NCBI GenBank assembly: GCA_039796495.1
Contig: JBDKJQ010000069.1
Location: forward strand, 1 to 16,354
Length of the DNA: 16,354 nucleotides
Direction of reading: 5' to 3'
Origin: ARS1285 sp039796495
GTDB taxonomy: Archaea > Nanobdellota > Nanobdellia > Pacearchaeales > GW2011-AR1
The translations under genes and the position numbers were made by a program. Positions 1-6,216 of this stretch are shown here, one piece after another. The notes below the pieces were generated by a model. It was not told the DNA's origin, made no database searches, and worked only from the letters and a program-made list of their open reading frames with translations. Within the stretch, counting starts at the first letter, position 1; the number at the start of each line of letters is the position of its first letter.

Positions 1-358
1 TGATTGGGAATTCGTATCATATGGCCTTCCTGAAAGAGACATTGTTAATTTTTTCGAATCCTATAAGTTAAAAAAAGCGCAGAAAATTCTTTTCTTGAAA
101 AGCTATGGATATAAACTAACCAACAGTAACATTAAAAGATTAAACATGCTTTCTATTCTTAATAGTTGTGCGGCAATAGGATATTTAGCTTGGAGATTAG
201 ACACCCTAAAGAATAAAGAATATAAGCTTGAATATGCTAAAACAAAAAATGAGGCTAATATGAGAATCAGAAAAGAAATTAAAAACCTTAATAAAATAAT
301 TAAAATAGAGATAGATTACCCTTTGATTAACCATGAAAATAAAAGAGTTAAAGCCTAA
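1..358 (+). CDS. C-terminal part of a putative APH/choline-kinase-fold phosphotransferase (5' end outside window)
   Basis: The reading frame is open from base 2 to the TAA at 356-358, giving 118 visible residues with no start codon, so the gene begins before the window. The visible part opens with D-W-E-F-V-S-Y-G-L-P-E-R-D-I-V. This resembles the D-W-E...G-x-P-x-x-D-[IL] segment of aminoglycoside phosphotransferase and choline-kinase families, where the first Asp binds metal. The rest is helical and Lys-rich, as expected for a C-lobe (hydrophobic stretch near L-N-S-C-A-A-I-G-Y-L-A-W). The substrate cannot be told. Its 3' end overlaps the next gene by 26 nt, so the two are probably co-translated. 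The kinase call rests on one motif without the upstream catalytic H-G-D loop, and is tentative. Confidence 0.55.
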   Translation, partial: DWEFVSYGLPERDIVNFFESYKLKKAQKILFLKSYGYKLTNSNIKRLNMLSILNSCAAIGYLAWRLDTLKNKEYKLEYAKTKNEANMRIRKEIKNLNKIIKIEIDYPLINHENKRVKA

Positions 359-845
359 TCAGATAGTTACTTTAAACGACTATCCCTTGCATAATGTACA
401 TGTCTTAAAAATATTTTTCAAAATTTTTAAGGAAGGCTATGGGAAGATGATTCCTCCATGTCCCGTTATAGATAAAGAGCTTGTCGTTCATTCATTTGAT
501 AACAAACTTAAAATCATGTTCAATAGGTTTGAAGATAAAAATCCCCAGGCACACTATCTTTTGCTCGATGGAAGCCATAAAACAACCGCAGCGACAATTA
601 CTGGCAATAAAATAAAGGCTATGATTTTTGAAAGCGACAAAGATGTAGAAGAAGCAAAAAAATTGGCAGAAATAGGCGAATTATTTAATTTCACTTTACC
701 AAGCACCCTTAAAGAAAATATAAATATTCTGAAAGATCATTTTAAGAAAAAGAATGAATTTCAAACTGTCGAAGAAAAAACAAAAAAGATGATAGAAGAG
801 AAAAAGATTCCTGATTATATGATAAAATATTACAGAAAAAAATAA
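333..845 (+). CDS. ParB/sulfiredoxin-fold domain protein (possibly SerK-like)
   Basis: This is a 170-residue protein starting at the ATG at 333, inside the end of the preceding gene. Residues about 17-47 (Y-P-L-H-N...I-P-P-C-P-V-I-D) and 75-100 (Y-L-L-L-D-G-S-H-K-T-T-A-A-T-I-T-G) match the ParB/Srx pattern of a strand followed by D-G-x-[HR]-[RK] and a helix. D79, G80, H82 and K83 would lie at the nucleotide site. Known members of this fold include ParB CTPases, nucleases, sulfiredoxin and the archaeal free-serine kinase SerK. There is no helix-turn-helix or DNA-binding half as in true ParB, and the C-terminal 60 residues are Lys/Glu-rich helix. A small-molecule or protein-modifying role is therefore as likely as DNA segregation. 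It sits between a putative kinase and MsrB. Confidence 0.6.
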   Translation: MKIKELKPNQIVTLNDYPLHNVHVLKIFFKIFKEGYGKMIPPCPVIDKELVVHSFDNKLKIMFNRFEDKNPQAHYLLLDGSHKTTAATITGNKIKAMIFESDKDVEEAKKLAEIGELFNFTLPSTLKENINILKDHFKKKNEFQTVEEKTKKMIEEKKIPDYMIKYYRKK

Positions 846-1294
846 TGAAACAACCAAAAAAATCACCTGAAAAAAAAGAGACGCTGAAAAAATTAACCCC
901 GATCCAATTTCACGTGACGCAGGAATGCGGAACTGAACCGGCATTTGACAATGCCTACTGGAACAATAAAAAAGAAGGCATCTACGTCGATGTCGTTTCC
1001 GGAGAGCCTCTATTTTCTTCGATAGATAAATTTGATTCAGGCACTGGCTGGCCATCATTCACCAAACCACTGGAAAAAGAAAACATTATAGACAAAGAAG
1101 ACAACAGCCTCTTCATGAAAAGAACAGAAGTAAAAAGTAAACAAGGCGACTCACACTTGGGCCATGTCTTTGATGACGGACCGACACCGACGGGAAAACG
1201 ATTCTGCATCAACTCTGCAGCCCTCAGATTCATTCCCAAAGAAGATTTGGAAAAAGATGGATATGGGAAGTATAAAAAATTGTTTAAAAGATAA
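845..1294 (+). CDS. msrB: Peptide-methionine (R)-S-oxide reductase MsrB
   Basis: This 149-residue protein reduces methionine-R-sulfoxide in oxidised proteins in the cytoplasm. Signatures run along the whole length: T-Q-x-x-G-T-E (25-31), G-I-Y-V-D-V-V-S-G-E-P-L-F (45-57), K-F-D-S-G-T-G-W-P-S-F (62-72), H-L-G-H-V-F-D-D-G-P (104-113) and R-F-C-I-N-S-A-A-L-R-F-I-P (119-131). Cys121 is the catalytic cysteine. The two CxxC pairs that bind zinc in many MsrB proteins are absent, and Thr67 replaces the resolving Cys of S-G-C-G-W-P-S-F forms, so recycling should need another thiol. The start ATG overlaps the upstream stop (TAATG), which indicates translational coupling. The first 15 residues are a Lys-rich extension. 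Confidence 0.95.
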   Translation: MKQPKKSPEKKETLKKLTPIQFHVTQECGTEPAFDNAYWNNKKEGIYVDVVSGEPLFSSIDKFDSGTGWPSFTKPLEKENIIDKEDNSLFMKRTEVKSKQGDSHLGHVFDDGPTPTGKRFCINSAALRFIPKEDLEKDGYGKYKKLFKR

Positions 1295-1298
1295 TGCT

Positions 1299-1613
1299 AT
1301 GACTGAAATATATATTATTGAACAAGAACCTGTCAAAAACACGCTCTTTCTTGCACAAGCAATGAGGTGTGAGAAAAGTGGACGAATAATGCCTCTTTTG
1401 TGCGTAGTCTACAGTTTTTGGCCAAAGACGAATGAATTAACGCGAGATGTGTACGATAATATTCTTCAAGATGATACCTTTTGTTACGGAAGGTTTCATG
1501 ATTCTGAATCTGCAATGAAAAAAGCCCATGAATTTGCTATTGCCTTCTACGATACTTTTTATAAAAATACTAACACGACTCTTGAAGACAGACTAGAAGC
1601 TGCACAACATTAA
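1299..1613 (+). CDS. Hypothetical protein, 104 aa
   Basis: I choose the ATG at 1299 because it lies 4 nt after the msrB stop; the longer open frame from 1164 would run through conserved msrB sequence. The product begins M-T-E-I-Y-I-I-E-Q-E-P. It has a hydrophobic core strand (P-L-L-C-V-V-Y-S-F-W), three cysteines and a C-terminal helix rich in Phe, Tyr and Ala. It looks like a small cytosolic alpha/beta protein. I do not recognise the family. Its position at the end of the kinase/ParB-like/MsrB run suggests cotranscription. Confidence 0.7.
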   Translation: MTEIYIIEQEPVKNTLFLAQAMRCEKSGRIMPLLCVVYSFWPKTNELTRDVYDNILQDDTFCYGRFHDSESAMKKAHEFAIAFYDTFYKNTNTTLEDRLEAAQH

Positions 1614-1625
1614 AAATTATAAGAA

Positions 1626-1636
1626 ACATTTTTATG
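1626..1636 (+). promoter_or_regulatory. TATA box (leaderless) for the YwbE/AlbA_2 gene
   Basis: The sequence AGAAACATTTTTATG has a T-rich TATA core near 1629-1635, about 25 nt before the ATG at 1657. That is the spacing expected when transcription starts at the start codon. It supports 1657, rather than the in-frame TTG at 1648, as the start. Confidence 0.6.
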
Positions 1637-1656
1637 CATACGAATATTTGTATACC

Positions 1657-2421
1657 ATGGACCACCAATATGCAAAAAATATCAAGCCGGGAATGAAAGT
1701 TGAGATTCTTACCAGCAGGAAAAAATATGCGATAGGTATTGTCGACGAAATTGCCGCCAGAACTGCGTTTCATGAACAAGGAATCATGGTTCGCTTAACA
1801 AACGGCGATGTCGGCAGAGTCAAGAAGATCATCCTCAATGAACCACAGCAAAATGAGAAAAACGTCCTGGAAATTAAAAAAATAATTACGCGAGGAGAGA
1901 ACGTTCATACAGAATGTAAGGCAGAGGCATTATGGAGCATTACCTATAATCCGGAAAAAATAAAGGAAAGTAAATCATTTGAATTGAAAGAATATGGACA
2001 GAAAGCATCAAAAATAATCGTCGCCAAATCAATTGCCGCACTGCTTAATTCAGACGGGGGGAATCTCATAATCGGCGTCCGTGAAGACAAAGAGAAAGAA
2101 ACATTCGAGATTGTCGGTATACAGGAAGATTTAAAGAAATTAAAGGGGCAAGGAACAGACAATTACAAAAGAATCATTATCGACGAGATTATCCGCGCGT
2201 ATTTTCCCTCTCGACTGTTTAATCATCTTGATGACTATATTTCTTTTGATTTTGTGAACATCGACGGCAAGCACCTGTGCTGGATTCGCGTGAAAAGAAG
2301 TGATTTTAGAATATTCCTCAAAGTCAACAACAAAGACCTCTTCATGATCCGCGTTGATTCTGAAAACAGAACGCTTGAAGGAGAAAAATTGGTTGAGTAC
2401 TGCATCAGGCATTGGAGATGA
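1657..2421 (+). CDS. YwbE (DUF2196)-AlbA_2/Schlafen-type fusion protein
   Basis: This is a 254-residue protein of two parts. Residues about 5-62 (I-K-P-G-M-K-V-E-I-L...H-E-Q-G-I-M-V-R-L-T-N-G-D-V-G-R-V-K-K-I) match the small YwbE family, a KOW-like beta barrel otherwise found as a stand-alone protein of about 65 residues. Residues about 82-250 match the AlbA_2 (Schlafen AAA_4) domain: an E-C-K near 86-88, the hallmark I-A-A-L-L-N-S-D-G-G-N-L-I-I-G-V at 126-141, a helix preceding the Y-F-P segment, and a terminal F-M-I-R-V-D-S-E-N-R-T-L. AlbA_2 proteins are usually annotated as transcriptional regulators or nucleic-acid-binding proteins. Nucleic-acid binding by both halves is an inference. An oligo-T stretch near 2454 follows the gene. 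Confidence 0.8.
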   Translation: MDHQYAKNIKPGMKVEILTSRKKYAIGIVDEIAARTAFHEQGIMVRLTNGDVGRVKKIILNEPQQNEKNVLEIKKIITRGENVHTECKAEALWSITYNPEKIKESKSFELKEYGQKASKIIVAKSIAALLNSDGGNLIIGVREDKEKETFEIVGIQEDLKKLKGQGTDNYKRIIIDEIIRAYFPSRLFNHLDDYISFDFVNIDGKHLCWIRVKRSDFRIFLKVNNKDLFMIRVDSENRTLEGEKLVEYCIRHWR

Positions 2422-2471
2422 TTAAAATAGAGAATAATACAGTGACGAACAATTATTTTTCTCTATAACAG

Positions 2472-2483
2472 TTCTTTTAAATG
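2472..2483 (+). promoter_or_regulatory. TATA box (leaderless) for the gene at 2503
   Basis: TTCTTTTAAATG contains the core CTTTTAAAT, centred at 2478, 25 nt before the ATG at 2503. The spacing implies a leaderless transcript. Confidence 0.6.
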
Positions 2484-2502
2484 CGCATACGTAATTTCTT
2501 AC

Positions 2503-2922
2503 ATGGTAAAACATCCTTATATGTTAGAGCTAGTGGAATACGATGAGTACAAATTACTGAAGGATCACGAAATTGGCCTCGTTGAGATAGTTGCCGATCG
2601 TTTTATAGATAACGACACTTCAGACAATACCCGGATCGTTTTTCAGTATCATGAAGAAAGAAAAGCAGTGGGAATTTTCATTCGGAAAGAAGGAAAATTA
2701 GAATTGATTACCGATGATGAAGATTTGACTTCTTCGCAGCGAGTTTTCATGGCTGCACTATATGATTTAATGGAAAGAAAAGTTGATTATGAAAGGTTAC
2801 AGCATCAAGAATGGATAGAATATCGCAAGGATTGCAACGGCCAAGATCAGCAGAAGGCAGAAAAAAATACTGCTCAAAAAGTTCAGCAAAGCCTTCCATC
2901 AAGTGACGACATCCCCTTCTAG
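2503..2922 (+). CDS. Hypothetical protein with an SSB-like C-terminal tail (DDIPF)
   Basis: This is a 139-residue protein of unknown family. Residues 1-105 look globular, with strand-rich segments (T-R-I-V-F-Q-Y-H; A-V-G-I-F-I-R) followed by a helix (V-F-M-A-A-L-Y-D-L-M). Residues about 112-132 are Gln/Lys/Asn-rich and probably disordered. The protein ends S-S-D-D-I-P-F. That mirrors the conserved acidic tail of bacterial single-stranded DNA-binding protein (D-D-D-I-P-F), including the invariant P-F end. The body does not look like an OB-fold SSB to me. The TAG stop overlaps the stop of the convergent NUDIX gene by 4 nt (CTAG). Confidence 0.75.
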   Translation: MVKHPYMLELVEYDEYKLLKDHEIGLVEIVADRFIDNDTSDNTRIVFQYHEERKAVGIFIRKEGKLELITDDEDLTSSQRVFMAALYDLMERKVDYERLQHQEWIEYRKDCNGQDQQKAEKNTAQKVQQSLPSSDDIPF

Positions 2923-3395
2923 ATTCCCAACTTCTCCTTCAATCGGTCAATCAACTGCAGCTGCGCTTCATTGATTTTTTTCCGTGCAATCGATTCTGTA
3001 AAATATTCTGCCCTGTCAACTTCCGGAATCTTGATAAACTTTCCCGATTTCATTGGATATTCTATTTCAATAATATTCTGCCGAAACAAGCCGTTCCAAT
3101 CATGTTCAATCGCCCAGCATTTCACTTTTTTGTTATTTCTCTGCTGTATCTCTCCAAGATACTCATATAATTTTTTTTCTTTCGACAAGATAATGCCTGT
3201 CTCTTCCTCTACCTCAATAAGTGCCCGACGGAAAACAGCATCATCCGTTTTCTCTCCCTCTTCAATCTCTCCTTTCGGAATGCTCCAGAACCCTTCATCT
3301 TTTTTCCCCCAATACGGCCCACCAGAATGCACGAGAAAAAATTCAACTCCTCCATTTCGAAAGCGATACATCAAAATGCCTGAGCTATGTTTCAT
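2919..3395 (-). CDS. NUDIX hydrolase (COG4119-like) with a lengthened Nudix box
   Basis: This 158-residue protein begins M-K-H-S-S-G-I-L-M-Y-R and continues L-V-H-S-G-G-P-Y-W-G-K-K-D-E-G-F-W-S-I-P-K-G-E (21-43), the typical start of the COG4119 group of predicted NTP pyrophosphohydrolases. The Nudix box spans G42 to I68. G-x5-E is intact (G42-E48) and E-V-E-E-E-T-G-I (61-68) supplies the metal-binding glutamates. The spacing between them is 4 residues longer than the 23-residue consensus, and Ile60 sits where Arg normally precedes Glu. R56 and R57 are one helical turn earlier and might substitute. The substrate is unknown. The gene is transcribed divergently from the gene at 3449. Confidence 0.88.
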   Translation of the reverse strand: MKHSSGILMYRFRNGGVEFFLVHSGGPYWGKKDEGFWSIPKGEIEEGEKTDDAVFRRALIEVEEETGIILSKEKKLYEYLGEIQQRNNKKVKCWAIEHDWNGLFRQNIIEIEYPMKSGKFIKIPEVDRAEYFTESIARKKINEAQLQLIDRLKEKLGI

Positions 3396-3419
3396 GATAA
3401 AAAACAGAGTGAATAAATG

Positions 3420-3427
3420 TTTATAAA
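3420..3427. promoter_or_regulatory. Palindromic TATA box shared by divergent genes
   Basis: TTTATAAA is a perfect 8-bp palindrome centred at 3423.5. It lies about 25 nt from the ATG at 3449 (+) and about 28 nt from the ATG at 3395 (-). It is the only convincing TATA element in the 53-nt intergenic space, so one box probably serves both genes. Confidence 0.6.
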
Positions 3428-3448
3428 GTTAAAGAAAGTAAAAAGTTT

Positions 3449-3784
3449 ATGAGAGAAAGTGATGGAAGCATACAGGAAATTTCAAAAGGTAAAAAAATTT
3501 TATATGATCGACCTCTAGTTCCCTTACCAAGTCATGATACAATACGAACAGGAGATCTCATTTCCGGACTGGGAGAAGGCTTAAAATGTGTCAGCAGTGT
3601 TTTTCGTGATTACTTTAATTATGTATCTTGCGATGGAAATTCAGCAACCCATATCTCTTATGATATAGGAGGGTCAGTTTTATTTATGCGTCATACGCGC
3701 CATAATACATTGGAAGTTGTTGCAGCAACATCTTCTGTTCAATCACAATATACACGCCTTAACCGTGTAGGCACTGTTGATTAA
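3449..3784 (+). CDS. Hypothetical protein, 111 aa
   Basis: The ATG at 3449 lies 25 nt after the palindromic TATA box, which supports this start. The product has a Pro/Asp-containing N-terminal third (R-P-L-V-P-L-P-S-H-D-T), a Gly-rich turn (G-L-G-E-G-L), and a C-terminal region of probable strands (G-G-S-V-L-F-M-R; L-E-V-V-A-A-T). No signal peptide or membrane segment is visible and I recognise no family. It is followed after 73 nt by the signal peptidase gene, which has its own promoter. Confidence 0.65.
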   Translation: MRESDGSIQEISKGKKILYDRPLVPLPSHDTIRTGDLISGLGEGLKCVSSVFRDYFNYVSCDGNSATHISYDIGGSVLFMRHTRHNTLEVVAATSSVQSQYTRLNRVGTVD

Positions 3785-3827
3785 TTTTCTATTTCCGAGA
3801 TAAACGTTACCTCCAAAAACCAAAGCT

Positions 3828-3836
3828 CTTAAAAAG
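3828..3836 (+). promoter_or_regulatory. TATA-like box for the signal peptidase gene
   Basis: CTTAAAAAG is centred at 3832, 26 nt before the ATG at 3858, which fits leaderless transcription. Confidence 0.5.
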
Positions 3837-3857
3837 CTCTTTTGCCATTCAATTGAT

Positions 3858-4532
3858 ATGAGCGAAAAAAATCTTATTGACAGCTTCAAAAAAACATGGC
3901 ACTGGATATGGAATTCTGATTCGTTCCTCAGCTGGATTGTTGCCTTACTCATCATTTTCATATTTGTAAAATATATTTTTTTCCCCACTCTCTCACTTGT
4001 CATGGGAACGTCGCTGCCATTGGCAGGTGTTGAAAGCTCGTCAATGGATCATCAGATAGTCACAGACGACGGCGGAACCCTGAACTTGTGTGGACAAGCA
4101 TACGCAAAAGATGAAGTCACTTATCTGGCATTTGATGAATACTGGAAAAAATGTGGCGAATGGTATGAACAGCGTAACATCTCCAAAAAAGAATTTCAAG
4201 CATTCGATTTGAAAAACGGTTTTAAGAAAGGAGATATCCTCGTAGTATGGGGAAGGTTTGATCCACAAGTAGGAGACATTATTATTTTCGCTCCCAATAA
4301 AGACTCGCGAGCACCCAGACCAATCGTCCACCGCATTGTAGCAATCAATAACAATATACTCCAAACCAAAGGAGATCATAATAAAGAGCAATTAACAGCA
4401 GAAAACAATATATATCGGACCGATGAAACAGCAATCGATCAGGAACAGATAATCGGAAAAGTTATATTCAAAATTCCGTATCTGGGATGGTTCAAGATCT
4501 GGGTCATGGAGTTAATCGATTTGATCTTCTGA
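3858..4532 (+). CDS. S26 family signal peptidase I-like protein (Sec11 type)
   Basis: This 224-residue membrane protease should remove signal peptides on the outer face of the cytoplasmic membrane. Residues about 23-42 form a transmembrane anchor. E-S-S-S-M-D-H (59-65) carries the putative nucleophile Ser62 before Met63. G-F-K-K-G-D-I-L-V-V and V-G-D-I-I-I-F (121-144) are core strands. V-H-R-I-V-A-I (157-163) gives His158, the base in archaeal and ER-type enzymes instead of Lys, and T-K-G-D-H-N (170-175) is box E with Asp173. An insert of about 55 residues between Ser62 and the core contains Cys78 and Cys99, which could form an extracellular disulfide. The C-terminus is hydrophobic. The two exported proteins at 13278-16266 are plausible substrates. 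Confidence 0.88.
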   Translation: MSEKNLIDSFKKTWHWIWNSDSFLSWIVALLIIFIFVKYIFFPTLSLVMGTSLPLAGVESSSMDHQIVTDDGGTLNLCGQAYAKDEVTYLAFDEYWKKCGEWYEQRNISKKEFQAFDLKNGFKKGDILVVWGRFDPQVGDIIIFAPNKDSRAPRPIVHRIVAINNNILQTKGDHNKEQLTAENNIYRTDETAIDQEQIIGKVIFKIPYLGWFKIWVMELIDLIF

Positions 4533-4564
4533 TTTCGTAACTTTCAAATAACTATACAAACAAA

Positions 4565-4579
4565 GAAACATTTTTATAG
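4565..4579 (+). promoter_or_regulatory. TATA box upstream of TFS
   Basis: GAAACATTTTTATAG resembles the box before 1657. Its core near 4570-4577 predicts transcription starting near 4600, leaving a leader of about 20 nt before the ATG at 4622. I see no Shine-Dalgarno in that leader. Confidence 0.5.
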
Positions 4580-4621
4580 GGTTTTCGGTTGTCTAGATGA
4601 AAATTTACTCTAATAGTAATC

Positions 4622-4930
4622 ATGGAATTTTGTCCGAAATGTGGATGTGTATTGGTAGGAGACAGCAAAGAGGCAAAATGCCCTCGATGCGGACACAAGT
4701 CAAAAACAAAAGTGAAAATTGAATCTTCTGAAACAATTCAGCGCCCGCTTGAAATCGGCGTCATCAAGGACAAGGACACCGACGTATTTCCCGTCACCAA
4801 TGCCCTCTGCCCCAAATGCGGCAATAAAGAAGCATATTTCTGGACATCGCAGACACGCGCAGGAGATGAAGCAGAAACAAAATTCTTCCGCTGCACCAAG
4901 TGCAAGAATACGTGGCGAGAATACAGATAA
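4622..4930 (+). CDS. tfs: Transcription factor S (TFS), RNA polymerase cleavage factor
   Basis: This 102-residue protein has the length typical of archaeal TFS. The N-terminal zinc ribbon uses C4, C7, C20 and C23 (C-P-K-C-G and C-P-R-C-G-H). The C-terminal TFIIS-type ribbon uses C63, C66, C91 and C94, and holds the invariant acidic hairpin Q-T-R-A-G-D-E-A-E-T-K-F-F-R-C (77-91). D82 and E83 reach the polymerase active site and stimulate cleavage of backtracked RNA. Because both acidic residues are present, this is predicted to be an active cleavage factor rather than an inhibitory paralogue. Rpb9/RpoM-like subunits lack this D-E pair. Confidence 0.95.
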   Translation: MEFCPKCGCVLVGDSKEAKCPRCGHKSKTKVKIESSETIQRPLEIGVIKDKDTDVFPVTNALCPKCGNKEAYFWTSQTRAGDEAETKFFRCTKCKNTWREYR

Positions 4931-4938
4931 CAATAATT

Positions 4939-4947
4939 CTTATAAAC
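4939..4947 (+). promoter_or_regulatory. TATA box (leaderless) for the gene at 4968
   Basis: CTTATAAAC is centred at 4943, 25 nt before the ATG at 4968. It begins just after the TFS stop, so this gene is probably transcribed separately. Confidence 0.65.
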
Positions 4948-4967
4948 TTACTCATAAATGGTAGAGC

Positions 4968-5390
4968 ATGATCGAAACGCGAATAAATGACCAAGTTTCT
5001 CAGCAATATGCAAATCTCTTGCTTACCCGGTTAAGAAAGCTTACAGAATCAGGACTCTATGTCTTCCCTTCTGATAACAATATATGCGTTGCCGTCGATG
5101 GATTTGAAAAAAGAGACTCTAACACCATACAAATTCGTCCTTGTAGTTCTGATTATTCACTACAGTTGATATATCTCCATTCACAAGAACAAACCTCTCG
5201 ATTGATTTCACTTCATAAAAAAGATACGCTTACTACCTGCGTTATTGCCGATAGCAAAGGAGAAAAATCGCGTTTTGAGATATCAGACACTCCCTTTTCT
5301 GACGGACGCTTGATTACCTACGATAACAGAACAATCGGATGGGCAGACTATATTCCAAGAAACGTGATGGCTTATCTCAGAGAAAAATAA
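4968..5390 (+). CDS. Hypothetical protein, 140 aa
   Basis: The start is supported by the TATA box 25 nt upstream. The protein has an N-terminal helix (Q-Y-A-N-L-L-L-T-R-L-R-K-L) followed by alternating strand-like segments (N-I-C-V-A-V-D-G-F; T-I-Q-I-R-P-C; S-L-Q-L-I-Y-L-H; T-T-C-V-I-A-D) and a C-terminal R-N-V-M-A-Y-L-R. It looks like a soluble alpha/beta domain. No signal peptide or catalytic motif is evident and I do not recognise a family. Confidence 0.7.
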   Translation: MIETRINDQVSQQYANLLLTRLRKLTESGLYVFPSDNNICVAVDGFEKRDSNTIQIRPCSSDYSLQLIYLHSQEQTSRLISLHKKDTLTTCVIADSKGEKSRFEISDTPFSDGRLITYDNRTIGWADYIPRNVMAYLREK

Positions 5391-5499
5391 AAATCTCTAC
5401 AAAAAATAAACCCAGACAAATCAATCCAGCGCGATAAAATTCTATTCTTCAAATAAGGTAATCATAACTTGAAAAACAATATACTAAAACGCATATGTA

Positions 5500-5508
5500 T
5501 TTTTAAAT
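5500..5508 (+). promoter_or_regulatory. TATA box (leaderless) that fixes the start at 5529
   Basis: TTTTTAAAT is centred at 5504, 25 nt before the ATG at 5529. The box lies inside the longer open frame that would begin at the TTG at 5469, which argues against that longer start. Confidence 0.65.
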
Positions 5509-5528
5509 TACAGATACAAATTACCTCC

Positions 5529-6182
5529 ATGGGATCCTGGGAAAACATAGGTACATTAAATCCTGCATATGCCGAGGTAGTAACCGAAGGCTTTCTTCTT
5601 GCACAGGGAAATCTTAATTTAAGTTTTAAAGATAATCCTTTCGGAGATAGAGCGCCGCATTTCCCCTCATTTCAATTGCTGAAAGTTCATTCTAACCGCC
5701 CCTATGAAATAACGCACGGAGGTAAAGTAAGCATACGGCCCTGGAAAGATACAAGATTGCTGGGAGATATTGTAAGAGATACGCGTCCAGGAGTATATGA
5801 CGAGGTTTCATTTTTTCTCGTTCCGTATGAAGTTACTCTTCCTTCTGACTATCCTGGAAGAGTGTTCGCCACTCTCGACGGATTCGAGACAATGCAAGGA
5901 AGCAGAAATCGTGCATCACTAATATATGCAGATAGAATGGGAATTGAAGGAGAGGATGTATTAACGCTCTCAACAATAATCCCTCCACAAATTCCTACTC
6001 ATTTTAATTACTGGCTTTCTCATCAAGGAGCACTGCACGGATACAATCAAAAATCTAAAGCAGGATGGGAAAAAATTGGCCGCTTTGATGTAAAAGATCC
6101 AGTCAATACCACATGGAAAGTTGCAAAAGAATTAGAAAAAAGATTTGATACAAAAATGTTGTCTAGAGGAGATAATGAATAA
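5529..6182 (+). CDS. Hypothetical protein, 217 aa
   Basis: I place the start at the ATG at 5529 (M-G-S-W-E-N-I-G-T-L-N-P), not the upstream in-frame TTG, because a TATA box lies exactly 25 nt before it. The protein is rich in aromatic residues, Pro and Gly, with probable beta segments (V-S-F-F-L-V-P-Y-E-V-T-L-P; D-V-L-T-L-S-T-I-I-P-P-Q-I-P) and a conserved-looking H-F-N-Y-W-L-S-H-Q-G-A-L-H-G-Y stretch with three His. The C-terminus is a charged helix. There is no signal peptide or membrane segment. I do not recognise the family; the His/Tyr/Trp cluster could be a ligand site, but that is only a guess. Confidence 0.75.
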   Translation: MGSWENIGTLNPAYAEVVTEGFLLAQGNLNLSFKDNPFGDRAPHFPSFQLLKVHSNRPYEITHGGKVSIRPWKDTRLLGDIVRDTRPGVYDEVSFFLVPYEVTLPSDYPGRVFATLDGFETMQGSRNRASLIYADRMGIEGEDVLTLSTIIPPQIPTHFNYWLSHQGALHGYNQKSKAGWEKIGRFDVKDPVNTTWKVAKELEKRFDTKMLSRGDNE

Positions 6183-6216
6183 TTTTCTTAATCATATAGT
6201 ATCATCAACAACCCTC

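Noticed and set aside
50..61. TTCGAATCC resembling the T-loop of a tRNA
   Set aside because: It lies inside the open reading frame of the first gene, and no acceptor stem, D-arm or anticodon arm surrounds it.
333..845. Chromosome-partitioning ParB annotation
   Set aside because: There is only the ParB/Srx-type core; no helix-turn-helix, no ParA neighbour and no parS-like repeats are visible.
696..1058. Minus-strand 120-codon ORF opposite the ParB-like and msrB genes
   Set aside because: It is a Phe/Leu-rich shadow of A-rich coding sequence on the other strand.
1164..1298. Longer N-terminal extension of the 104-aa protein
   Set aside because: It overlaps conserved msrB sequence in another frame; the ATG at 1299, 4 nt after the msrB stop, is the natural start.
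4597..4721. ATG at leaderless distance from the TATA at 4565-4579, opening a 41-codon frame
   Set aside because: It is out of frame with TFS, overlaps its zinc-ribbon coding sequence and has no protein-like character; a short TFS leader is the simpler reading.
5469..5528. TTG start giving 20 more residues to the 217-aa protein
   Set aside because: The TATA box at 5500-5508 lies inside this extension, 25 nt before the ATG at 5529.
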